Positions 8,483 through 22,900 of a DNA stretch of 64,000 bases are shown here, one piece after another (position 1 is the stretch's first letter; every line of letters begins with the position of its first letter). A program made the position numbers and the translations under genes. The DNA lies in contig JAZLCO010000048.1 in assembly GCA_045614225.1 (NCBI GenBank), forward strand, positions 1 through 64,000. Direction: 5' to 3'. The DNA comes from UBA9715 sp045614225 (lineage in GTDB: Bacteria > Actinomycetota > Coriobacteriia > Coriobacteriales > Eggerthellaceae). A model generated the notes under the pieces. It did not search any database and was not told the origin of the DNA. It saw only the letters and a program-made list of their open reading frames with translations.

Positions 8483-10237
8483 ATGACGAACGTAATGCGC
8501 ATGAGCAAAGTGTATGCGCCAACGCTTAAAGAAGATCCGTCCGACGCTGAACTCGCAAGCCATCGCCTGCTCCTTAGGGCTGGCATGATGCGTAAAAATG
8601 GCGCAGGTCTTTACACGTTCCTGCCGCTTGGAATGCGTGTGCTCAACAAAGTGGAGTCAATCGTCAACGAGGAAATGGACAACATCGGTGCAGAGCGAAT
8701 CCTGATGCCGTTTGTTCAGCCTGCAGACCTTTGGCATGAATCGGGACGATGGGACGACTACGGGCCTGAACTTGCACGTTTACACGATCGTCATGGCGTG
8801 GAGTATTGCCTTGGGCCCACACATGAGGAGCTCATCACGTCTCTCGTGCGCAACGAGCTACGCAGCTACAAGCAGCTTCCAGCGTACCTCTATCAGACGC
8901 AGGTTAAATTCCGTGATGAGATTCGCCCGCGTTTCGGCCTCATGCGTGGACGTGAGTTCCTCATGAAGGACGGCTACAGTTTCCACGCAACGCAGGAGTC
9001 CTTGCAGCAAACGTATGACGAAACCAGTGAGGCGTATGCACGTATGTGCGACCGCATGGGCCTGACATGGCGCGCAGTCGAGGCCGACTCCGGCCAGATC
9101 GGCGGCAAGGTGACAACCGAGTTCATGGCGCTTGCCGAATATGGCGAGGCTGAGCTTGTCTATTGCGAATGCGGCTATGCTGCTGACGCAGAAGCCGGTG
9201 AGTGCGTTCCTGCTCCCACCATGTACGAGCGTGATGCCATGGAGAAGATCTCCACGCCCGGCATCCATACGATTGAAGAGCTGGCGGGCTTCCTCGACAT
9301 TCCTGAAACTTCCTGCATGAAAGCCTTGTCAGGAAAAGATGCTGAAGGCAAGCTTGTCGTGTTGTTCATTCCCGGCGACCACGAGCTCAACGAAATCAAG
9401 ATCAACCGCGAGGTTCCCGGTTTCGAGTTGCTTACGGATGAGGAAATGGTCGAATTCGGCCTCTTCAAGGGCTCGATGGGCCCTGTTGGATTGCCTGAAG
9501 GCGCATTCGTCATGGCCGACCGCAGCCTGAAGGATATTCCTCAGTGGGCTGTGGGCGCCAACGAAGAAGGCTTCCATTATGTTGGTGCGCGTCTCGGCGA
9601 AGACTTCACCATCGATGCATGGGCCGACCTCTGCACGGTCAAACCGGGTGACGCTTGTCCTGTCTGCGGTAAGCTGCTTGATGGCGCTCGTGGCATCGAG
9701 GTATCGCAGGTCTTCCAGCTGGGCACGAAGTACTCAGAGTCCATGGGTGCAACGTTCATGGACGAAGACGGTTCCGAGAAACCGTTCATCATGGGCTGCT
9801 ATGGCGTCGGCGTTTCGCGCTCTATGGCTGCAGTTGTCGAGCAATTCCATGACGACCAAGGCATAATCTGGCCGTTGGCGGTCGCGCCTGCGCATGTGTG
9901 CGTGATCCCGCTCACTGTCGGAGACGACCTCGTACAGCCTGCTGCTGAAAAGGTTGCCGAAGAGCTCGCCGCTCGTGGTCTTGAAGTTGCAATCGACGAT
10001 CGAAGCGAACGTGCTGGCGTTAAGTTTGCAGATGCTGACCTTATTGGCTGGCCTCTTCAGGTTGTCATTGGCAAGCGTGGTCTCGCAGATGGCAAAGTCG
10101 AGGTCAAGCTCCGCAAGACTGGCCAGAAGAAGGACGTTGCTCTCGATGAAGTTGTTGACTTGCTCGATTTCACGGATCGCGTCGATTTCTCGACGGGCGC
10201 TGGCCTCGATGCATTCGATGAGCTGTTTGCGGAATAA
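8483..10237 (+). CDS. proS: Prolyl-tRNA synthetase, bacterial type
   Basis: Charges tRNA-Pro. 584 aa is the length of the bacterial ProRS that has an editing (INS/YbaK-like) domain between class II motifs 2 and 3. Motif 2 is seen in FRDEIRPRFGLMRGREFLMK (about residues 140-160). The insertion spans about 230-395, and the C-terminal anticodon domain ends the protein. RBS GGAGGAG precedes ATG 8483. No T-box leader fits in the 60-bp gap after ispG. A perfect palindrome follows the stop codon. Confidence 0.96.
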   Translation: MTNVMRMSKVYAPTLKEDPSDAELASHRLLLRAGMMRKNGAGLYTFLPLGMRVLNKVESIVNEEMDNIGAERILMPFVQPADLWHESGRWDDYGPELARLHDRHGVEYCLGPTHEELITSLVRNELRSYKQLPAYLYQTQVKFRDEIRPRFGLMRGREFLMKDGYSFHATQESLQQTYDETSEAYARMCDRMGLTWRAVEADSGQIGGKVTTEFMALAEYGEAELVYCECGYAADAEAGECVPAPTMYERDAMEKISTPGIHTIEELAGFLDIPETSCMKALSGKDAEGKLVVLFIPGDHELNEIKINREVPGFELLTDEEMVEFGLFKGSMGPVGLPEGAFVMADRSLKDIPQWAVGANEEGFHYVGARLGEDFTIDAWADLCTVKPGDACPVCGKLLDGARGIEVSQVFQLGTKYSESMGATFMDEDGSEKPFIMGCYGVGVSRSMAAVVEQFHDDQGIIWPLAVAPAHVCVIPLTVGDDLVQPAAEKVAEELAARGLEVAIDDRSERAGVKFADADLIGWPLQVVIGKRGLADGKVEVKLRKTGQKKDVALDEVVDLLDFTDRVDFSTGAGLDAFDELFAE

Positions 10238-10250
10238 CAAAGATTGACAT

Positions 10251-10285
10251 CAATGAGTCATTGGGACTGTCCCAATGACTCATTG
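10251..10285. repeat. Perfect 17-bp inverted repeat between proS and rlmB
   Basis: Arms CAATGAGTCATTGGGAC and GTCCCAATGACTCATTG are exact reverse complements, separated by a single T. The whole unit is 35 bp, starting 14 bp after the proS stop and ending about 20 bp before rlmB. There is no T-tract of terminator quality (only GTCTTT follows). It could be a REP-like unit, an attenuator or a protein-binding site. Its centre, TGGGAC..GTCCCA, recurs upstream of glyQ at 41583. Confidence 0.8.
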
Positions 10286-10304
10286 TCTTTAAGGAGCTAA
10301 GAAC

Positions 10305-11051
10305 ATGGCAGAGTACGTCGAAGGAAAAAGACCGGTCATCGAAGCGATGAAGACGGACGTTCCCCTCAAGAAGATTCTGCTTGCGGATAACGCAAAGCGT
10401 GATCCGATGGTGAACGACATTCTGCGCAAAGCACGCCAGCGCGACATCCCGGTCATCGATGTGCCGAGAGCCGAGTTGGACAGCAAGAGCGCCCGTGGTA
10501 GCCATCAGGGCGTTATGGCTGAAACCAAGCCGTTCCCGTACAAGGGCATTGGAGACATCGTCGATGCCGCAGAAAGCTATGCTGCCGAACATGACGGTCG
10601 CGCACTTGTGGTTGTGTGCGACCACCTGACAGATGCTGGAAATCTCGGTGCCATCATCCGCTCTGCAGAATCGGTTGGCGCTTCCGGAGTCATAATCCCA
10701 AACAAGCGTAGCGCGCATGTCGAAGCTTCGACGTACAAGAGTTCTGCGGGCGCTGTTGCGCATCTTCCAATCGCACAAACCTCTAATATCGTAAATGCTC
10801 TCGAACGCTTCAAGAAAGAAGGGTTCTGGGTTTGTGCAGCAACTGAACATTCCTCGAATGAACTCTGGGACGTGAATCTCAAAGGAAAGATCGTGCTTGT
10901 CATGGGCAATGAACAAGAGGGGATATCACACCTCGTCCTTGAGAACTGCGATATGGCAGGCAAGCTTCCGATGATGGGCGAGATCCAATCGCTCAACGTT
11001 GCCCAGTCAGCGACGGCGTGCATGTACGAATGGCTGCGCCAGAACTGGTAA
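10305..11051 (+). CDS. rlmB: 23S rRNA 2'-O-ribose methyltransferase, TrmH/RlmB family
   Basis: SPOUT-class SAM-dependent methyltransferase. The N-terminal substrate-binding domain begins EGKRPVIEAM. The catalytic domain shows the three SPOUT motifs: DAGNLGAIIRSAESVGA (about 108-124), VMGNEQEGIS (about 200) and SLNVAQSATACMYEW near the end. 248 aa. The target, G2251 of 23S rRNA, is inferred from the family. It is followed by a YacP-type gene, an rlmB-yacP pairing also known in Firmicutes. Confidence 0.92.
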   Translation: MAEYVEGKRPVIEAMKTDVPLKKILLADNAKRDPMVNDILRKARQRDIPVIDVPRAELDSKSARGSHQGVMAETKPFPYKGIGDIVDAAESYAAEHDGRALVVVCDHLTDAGNLGAIIRSAESVGASGVIIPNKRSAHVEASTYKSSAGAVAHLPIAQTSNIVNALERFKKEGFWVCAATEHSSNELWDVNLKGKIVLVMGNEQEGISHLVLENCDMAGKLPMMGEIQSLNVAQSATACMYEWLRQNW

Positions 11052-11070
11052 TCTGAATTTACCAAAAGGA

Positions 11071-11172
11071 GCTGAGACGATACGCTGAGTTCGCTCACCG
11101 CAAATTTGGCTTGAGCCAAGGTCTCAAACACAAATTTGCTTGACTTCGCATAACTCAACGCATCGTCTCAGC
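11071..11172. repeat. 102-bp long imperfect palindrome between rlmB and yacP
   Basis: The outer arms 11071-11091 and 11152-11172 (GCTGAGACGATACGCTGAGTT and its partner) match at 19 of 21 positions. In a minus-strand transcript both mismatches become G-U pairs. Inner arms GCAAATTTG (11100-11108) and CAAATTTGC (11131-11139) continue the fold, and TTGAG/CTCAA closes near the tip. TTTT follows the second arm on the plus strand. It fills nearly the whole intergenic gap and encodes no ORF. It may be a structured RNA, a bidirectional terminator or a small MITE-like element. Confidence 0.75.
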
Positions 11173-11203
11173 TTTTCGAGGAAATCCGAGAGGTTTGATC
11201 GCC

Positions 11204-11752
11204 ATGGCGATGACACGAAAACGCATGCTTATCGTTGACGGGTTCAACGTCTTGAGGTCGGGAAGCCGTTACAAGAACATTTCGCTCAACATGCCCGACT
11301 ACGATCACGATTGGTTCAACCGGGCGCGTGAGATGCTCATTAACGATGTCGTGCACTATTCTGGGAAGGAATGGCGCGCCACCATCGTGTTCGACGGAGG
11401 AGGAAATGCCGAGTCAACAGGCGACGCAGAGCGTGTTGGTGGTGTGAAGGTCGTATTCTCGCCCGCAGGCTCGAGCGCCGACAAAGTCATCGAGAAGCTC
11501 GCATTCCAAGGGCGCGAAAACGGCTACGAAGTAATGGTCGTTACGAGTGACGCTCAGGTTCAAGACACCGTGTTCGGGTTGGGTGTCGACCGCATGAGCG
11601 CCGAAGGATTCAGCATCGAAGTCGAGCGCTATTACGACGAGGTGCGCCTTGATGAAACGCCGAAAATTTCACAGAAGCGCACGGTTGCTGAACGCATCGA
11701 TTCCGAGACGCTTGAGAAACTCAAGGCTTTGCGCGACGGAAACGGCCTGTAA
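11204..11752 (+). CDS. YacP-like NYN-domain RNase
   Basis: 182-aa protein of the NYN (PIN-like) nuclease fold, related to YacP/Rae1. The N-terminal strand RMLIVDGFNVLR carries the acidic residue D12. The segment TIVFDGGG and the later VVTSDAQVQDTVFG fit the family's metal-binding acidic positions. Rae1 of Bacillus cleaves mRNA in the ribosomal A site; the same job here is an inference. Start 11204 was chosen for its spacing from GAGAGG; an in-frame TTG at 11195 is too close. It is separated from rpoB by a promoter. Confidence 0.85.
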   Translation: MAMTRKRMLIVDGFNVLRSGSRYKNISLNMPDYDHDWFNRAREMLINDVVHYSGKEWRATIVFDGGGNAESTGDAERVGGVKVVFSPAGSSADKVIEKLAFQGRENGYEVMVVTSDAQVQDTVFGLGVDRMSAEGFSIEVERYYDEVRLDETPKISQKRTVAERIDSETLEKLKALRDGNGL

Positions 11753-11797
11753 CCTGGTAAAAGAACAATAAAGCCACATAGTTGTTAAAAATTCTTC

Positions 11798-11826
11798 TTG
11801 ACACACTTTCCTGTACGCAGTATTTT
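11798..11826 (+). promoter_or_regulatory. Sigma70-type promoter of rpoBC
   Basis: Consensus -35 TTGACA at 11798-11803, exactly 17 bp, then -10 TATTTT at 11821-11826. This leaves a leader of about 48 nt before rpoB. It is the best promoter in the window. Confidence 0.85.
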
Positions 11827-11880
11827 ATTCAACTGTGCTTTTTTGCGGAAAACGGGAGATTGTGAAGGAGGAGCGACCTC

Positions 11881-14800
11881 GTGGCAAGAACGAAAAAACC
11901 CACTCCCACCAGCAATTATAGGGAAAGGCGGTCGTTCGCGAAGATTCCGGATGTCATGGATGTCCCCAATCTTATTGCAATTCAGACAGAAAGCTTCAAG
12001 TGGTTCACCACTGAAGGCCTGGATCAAGCATTCGCGGACATAAGCCCAATCGAGAACTCGACTAAGGATATGTGCGTTGAGTTCGGCGACCACCGCTTCG
12101 GCGACCCGAAGTTCTCGGTTGACGAATGCAAGGAAAAGGACGTTTCGTATCAGGCTCCGTTGTTCGTTGAGATTCGTTTCATCAACAAGGAGACGGGCGA
12201 GATCAAAGAGCAGGAAGTCTTCGTTGGTGACTTCCCGCTTATGACTCCGCGTGGAACGTTCATCATCAATGGCACCGAGCGTGTCGTTGTTTCGCAGTTG
12301 GTCCGTTCTCCTGGCGTGTACTTCGCCTCCGAGCAGGACAAGACGTCCGACCGTACGATTTACAATGCCAAGATCATTCCTAGCCGCGGTGCTTGGCTCG
12401 AGTTCGAGACTGACAAGCGCGATGTGCTTCATGTTCGTATCGACCGCAAGCGCAAGCAGCCTGCTACGCTGCTCGTACGTGCACTCGGTCTCGCTGAGAC
12501 GCGCGACGAGATCGTTGACCTTCTCGGCAGCTCCGATATGATCCTGCGCACTCTCGACCGCGACCCTGCTACTACGCGCGAGGAGTCGCTCATCGAGCTG
12601 TACAAGCGCTTCCGTCCGGGCGAGCCGCCCACACTCGACAGCGCGCGCACGTTGCTCGATGGCCTGTTCTTCAATCCTCAGCGTTACGACCTTGCCAAGG
12701 TTGGTCGTTACAAGATCAACAAGAAGCTCGGTGAGGATGTCGAAAACGACAGCTCCACGCTGACTGACGAGGACATCGTTCGCACCATGCGCTACATCAC
12801 GGCGCTTCACAATGGCGAAGAGGATGTCAACGTCGACGACATCGACCATTTCGGCAATCGCCGCATCCGCACGGTTGGCGAGCTCATCCAGAACCAGTTC
12901 CGCATTGGCCTTTCCCGCATGGATCGCGTCGTGCGCGAGCGCATGAGCATGCAGGAACCTGATGACATCACGCCGCAGAGCCTCGTGAACATCCGCCCGA
13001 TTGTTGCTGCGATCAAGGAGTTCTTCGGCTCATCACAGCTCTCCCAGTTCATGGATCAGACTAACCCTGCTGCTGGCATCACGCACAAGCGTCGTCTGTC
13101 AGCTCTTGGCCCTGGTGGTCTCTCGCGTGAGCGCGCAGGCTTCGAAGTCCGCGACGTTCACACGTCCCACTACGGTCGCATGTGCCCGATTGAGACCCCT
13201 GAAGGTCCGAACATCGGCCTGATCGGCTCTCTTGCTACGTATGCCCGCGTGAACCCCTATGGTTTCATCGAGACACCGTACCGTCGCGTTGTCGACGGCA
13301 AGGTGACCGACGAAATCGATTTCCTGACTGCTGACGAGGAAGAGAACTACACGATCGCCCAGGCGAACGACGAGTTCGATCTCGAGACCCGCGTTTTCGG
13401 TCATCGTGATGAGAACGGTGAGTTCATTCCGTCCGCCCGCATTCTGTGCCGCACGAAAGATCCGAACACCGGAGCTTTCGGCGAGCCTGACGAGGTCGCG
13501 CCTGAGAAGGTCCAGTACATGGACGTTTCCCCACGTCAGATGACCTCTGTTGCAACCTCGCTCATTCCGTTCCTCGAGCACGACGACGCCAACCGCGCAC
13601 TCATGGGTTCCAACATGCAGCGCCAGGCTGTTCCGCTGCTTCGTCCGACGGCTCCGCTCGTCGGCACTGGCATCGAGCATCGCATTGCCGTCGACTCCGG
13701 CGAGATTCTCGTTGCTCAGAACGGCGGCATCGTCGACTACGTCGATGGCCAGACGATCATCATCCTCAACGACGATGGCGAATACGATGAGTACCTGGTC
13801 CCGAAATTCCAGCGTTCGAATCAGTCCGGCTGCATCAACCATCGTCCGATCGTCCGCAAGGACGACCGCATCGAAGCAGGCGACGTCCTGGCTGACGGCC
13901 CGTCCTGCGATATGGGCGAACTCGCGCTGGGTCAGAACCTCATGATCGCCTACATGCCATGGGAAGGCTACAACTACGAGGACGCTATCGTCATTTCCGA
14001 GCGCGTCGTAGCCGAGGACCTGCTCACGTCCATTCACATCGCCGAGTACGAGGTCGATGCACGTGATACGAAGCTCGGTCCCGAGGAGATTACGCGAGAG
14101 ATCCCCAACATTTCCGAAGACCTCATCAGCGACCTCGATGCTGACGGCATTATCCGCATCGGCGCCGAGGTGTTCCCGGGCGATGTCTTGGTTGGCAAAG
14201 TCACCCCGAAGGGCGAGACCGAGCAGACCGCAGAGGAGCGCCTCCTGCGTGCAATCTTCGGCGAGAAGGCCCGTGAAGTCCGCGATACGTCCCTGAAGGT
14301 TCCCCATGGTTCCGGCGGACGTGTCATCGGTATTTCCCGCTTCTCCCGCGATGCAGGCGATGAGCTTGCTCCTGGTGTCAACGAACTCGTACGTGTTTAC
14401 GTAGCTCAGAAGCGTAAGGTACAGCAGGGCGACAAGCTTTCTGGTCGTCACGGCAACAAGGGCGTTATCAGCCGCGTTTTGCCTGTCGAGGACATGCCGT
14501 ACCTCGCAGACGGCACCCCGATCGACGTCATCCTCAACCCGCTGGGCGTTCCTTCTCGTATGAACGTCGGTCAGCTGCTCGAGAACCATCTCGGCTGGGC
14601 CGCTAAGTGGGGTTGGTCCGACGACGACAATACTGATGAAGTTGTGGACGGTCCGATTTTCGTTGCAACGCCAGTATTTGACGGCGCACACGAGGACGAG
14701 ATTTCCGACGCCATCGAGAAGGCGAACCGCAACCTCATAAATATGAATCACGAGAAGTACGGCGACATGGCGCGCGACGAATTCGTCCCGCAGCTGTCCC

Positions 14801-15422
14801 GTACTGGAAAGACCTGGCTTTATGACGGTCGTACGGGCGAGAAGTTCCGCGAGCCCATCACCGTCGGTCAGACGTACATGCTCAAGTTGGGCCACATGGT
14901 CGACGACAAGATCCATGCTCGTTCGACTGGTCCTTACAGCTTGATCACCCAGCAGCCTCTCGGCGGCAAGGCCCAGTTCGGTGGCCAGCGCTTCGGCGAG
15001 ATGGAAGTTTGGGCGCTGTATGCGTACGGCGCTTCCAACGTGCTGCAAGAGATCCTCACGGTCAAATCCGACGACACGTCGGGCCGCGTCAAATCCTACG
15101 AGTCAATCGTCAAGGGCGAGAACATTCCTGCTGCTGAGGTGCCGGAATCCTTCAAGGTTCTCGTCAAGGAGATGCGTTCCCTCTGCCTGAACATCGAGCT
15201 TGAGGGCCATGACCACACGCCTGTAGACATGGATGTCGTCGAGGACTTCGACGCCGATTCCGCGCTCTATCAGGCGATTGCAGGCGAAGCTGCCAAGACT
15301 GAGGAAGATGAGGTCAGTGCTATCGACAGCCTTGCTGCAGGCCTCGACGACCTTATTGGAGATTTGGCTGCAACCGATTTATCTACTGGAAACGAACTCA
15401 TCGGTGAGGGGGAGGAGCTGTA

Positions 15423-15423
<1 letters not shown>
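11881..15423 (+). CDS. rpoB: RNA polymerase beta subunit
   Basis: Catalytic core subunit of RNA polymerase, 1180 aa, in the usual actinobacterial range. The rifampicin region (from F381: FFGSSQLSQFMDQTNP, then HKRRLSALGPGGL) carries the sensitive-type residues: H402 and S407 correspond to E. coli H526 and S531. GTG start behind AAGGAGG. The stop overlaps the rpoC start by one base (TAATG), so the two are translationally coupled. Unusually, the nusG-rplK-rplA-rplJ-rplL block that normally precedes rpoB is not here; a YacP-type gene is the upstream neighbour. Confidence 0.98.
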
Positions 15424-19838
<4,415 letters not shown>

Positions 19839-19866
19839 GGGCGCTTCTTAGCGTATACACCAAAAG

Positions 19867-19890
19867 GGAAGGGGCCTTCGGGCCCCTTCC
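19867..19890. terminator. Strong terminator between convergent rpoC and ppk1
   Basis: Ten-bp perfect stem GGAAGGGGCC / GGCCCCTTCC closed by a TTCG tetraloop, starting 28 bp after the rpoC stop. It can also serve the convergent ppk1 gene; an A-run lies upstream (AAAA at 19862-19865). Confidence 0.88.
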
Positions 19891-19915
19891 TTATGCGCGT
19901 TTATCGTTTGAAGAA

Positions 19916-22900
19916 CTATTTAAACAAGCGGGCGAAGAAGCCTTGCTTTTCTTTCGGGATCTCGACCTCCCGAGACGGTTCCTCAAAGAAGCTGGTTTCT
20001 TCATTGGATTCCGATTGTGAATCATTTTCTGGTCCAGTAGTTGCTTCTTGAGCATCCTTTTGTAACGTTTCGCCTGAATCAGCATTGTCAGCTTCGACTA
20101 CATCCTCGGGCTCGGAAAGAATCTCCTCAACCGTCATGTCGGTCATGTCGGAAACATCTTCGATACCATCTGATGACTCGCTGTATGTATCTAACGATTC
20201 ATCAAATTCAAGTGAATCTGCTTCATCAAATGAGAGAAGCTCATCGACAGTGTAATCCGTCAGGGGTCTCTCGTCTGGAGTTTCATCAGCGCACTCATCG
20301 AACTCGACGTCTTCGAAGAATTGTTCAATCTCGAGTTCATCGACATCAACAGGTCCGTCTTCCGATGCGGGATTGTCGCTCTCTAGCTCAACTTCCTCTT
20401 CGATAACCTCTTCGATTGCCGGTTCGCTTACTTCCTCATCTATAGCTTCTTCGATTGTCGGTTCGCTTACTTCTTCTGCAAGAGCTCCGACTTCGACTGG
20501 CTCACTTTCATTTTCAGATTCCAACTCTATGGAGTCGTCAGTTTCAGCATCAGCCTCGATATCTTCCTCGATTTCGGGCTCAGCATCTTCTAGGTTCTCG
20601 GTTTCAAGAGCATTTTCAGGTGCAGCATCTTCCTCTGGCTCTGAATTGACTTCGTCTTCTGTTTGCTCGGCTTCAGGCTCCATGTCAGAAGAATCATCCA
20701 GGGCAGTCTCTTCATAAGAGACAGTCGCTTCCGCTATCGTCGCCTCGTGTGCGGCAAGAGCTTTCATCTCAATGAGTGCGTTTTGCGCATCAAAGGCAGG
20801 CAAGGAATTGCCATCTTCGTCGACTTCGCAGAACGAGCCAAGCGGCGTGTACGTAAGGTTTGGCCTAAGCTCCCTGAGCTTGGCTGTATCCGACATGCAG
20901 ACGTCGAGGTATTCGAGGATTCGTTGCCTGATCTCTGCATTGAGAACCGGCCAAGCAATCTCTACGCGCTTGTCGAGATTGCGGGTCATCAAATCGGCGC
21001 TTGACAGGTATATACGGCAATCATCGCCAGTGCCGAAGCAGTAGATACGGCTATGCTCGAGCAGGCGACCAACGATCGATACGACACGAACATTCTCGGT
21101 TGCATCTTTGACGCCGGGGATTATGCAGCAAATACCACGTATGAACAGGGTAGTGGGAACGCCTGCCTGCGATGCCTCCGAGAGCTTCTCGATGATGTCT
21201 TTATCAGTAACCGAGTTAGCTTTCATAAAAATGCCGCACGGCAACCCCTGTTGTGCCTTATCGATTTCGCGATCAATGTTCTCGATGAGTGTTGGCTTGA
21301 TCTGTAGCGGCGCAACACGGAGGATCTCGTAGTTATCCGATGTGTTCTCGAGTTGCATGTTCTTGAAGAACTCAACCGCATCGCGTCCGAACGCTTCGTT
21401 CGTCGTGATGAATGACAGATCGGTGTAGAGCTTAGCGGTCTTCTCGTTGTAATTGCCCGTGCCTAGTTGAGTGATGTGCTGGATGCCTGATTCTGTTTGG
21501 CGCGTGATGCAGCAAATCTTGGAATGAACCTTGTAATCTCTGAAGCCGTAGATGACATTGCAGCCGGCCTCTTCGAAACGTTGAGACCATTCGATGTTGT
21601 TGAACTCATCGAAACGTGCGCGCAGCTCGAACAGCGCCGTGACTTCCTTGCCGTTCTCAGCAGCAGCGATGAGCGCTTCTGCGAGGTGCGATTGGCTTGC
21701 AAGTCGATACAGCGTGATCTTGATCGAGATGACGGTCGGATCTTGCGACGCTTCCTTGAGAAGTTGGACGAACGGGTCCATGCTCTCGTACGGATAGGAG
21801 AGCAGTATTTCTTTCTCCTGGACCTGATCGATGATACGACTGTTCCTATCGAAACAGGTTGGCCAAGCTGGTTGGAACGGAGGGTTGGAGAGCTTTGCAC
21901 GCTTCTTTTCGGACAGCTTGCTTCCAAGGCCCCATGTGAAGCTGAGATCAAGCGGTACAGTTGTGTCGTAGACCTGATAGCGCTTGAGGTCGAGCTTCTT
22001 GAGCATGAGCTTTTCCATAACAGGAGAAAGCGGGCGTTCGCATTCAAGCCTGACCGGAGCAAGTCGAGCGCGCTGCTTGAGCAGACGCTTCATATGCTCA
22101 CGATAGTCTTCGTCGGATGAGTCGTCGCCTTGACTTGCATCCATATCGGCATTGCGCGTGACGCATATGACATTCGTGTGCTTGATGGTGTACATCGAGA
22201 AGATTTCTTCAGCGAACATCTCGATGGCATGTTCGAGCAAAATGAATTGGTACCCACGACCCGGAAGCTTGATTAGCCGGTCGACTTGATGGGGAAGGGG
22301 AATCAATCCCAGAACGACACCTTCAGCAGCTTCGTTCTTCTTACCGGATTTCTCACGATCTTTCTTCTTCTTCCGCGGTTTCGAGTCCGCCTCGTCGTCA
22401 AGCCTCACGAGAATGTAGAGCTTGCCGTTTTCGAGATGGGGGAACGGATGGCGCGAGTTGATGATCTGCGGAGACAGGAACGGGGCAATGTTGTGTTCAA
22501 CAAGACCACCTAGATAGTTCCTCTGTTCCTCAGAAAGGTCGTCAGGCCTGAGATGGCGCACTCCCTCTTTGGCGAGCGAGCCGCGCACATGCTCGTAGTA
22601 GCTCTCCTGTATTGGATAAAGCTCTGCGCAGCGTTCGTGAATCGCGCGGATCTGCTCTTTTGGCGTCATGCCAGTTTTGGATTCGCGAACAGGTGGCTTG
22701 ATGAACGACAGGTCGGTGAGGCTTCCAACGCGAACCATGAAGAACTCTTGCAAGTTGCTCCAGAAAATCGAAATGAAGTTCAGTCGGTCGAGCAACGGCA
22801 CGGATTCGTCTGCCCCCTGATCGAGGACGCGTTCATTGAACGAAAGCCATGAAAGCTCTCTGTTTTGCATGTACGTTGGAGTGACGATGTCTTCTTCTTC

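Noticed and set aside
13099..15048. 649-codon open frame on the minus strand inside rpoB
   Set aside because: It mirrors the codon bias of rpoB, has no family-like motifs, and the sense strand is a clear rpoB.
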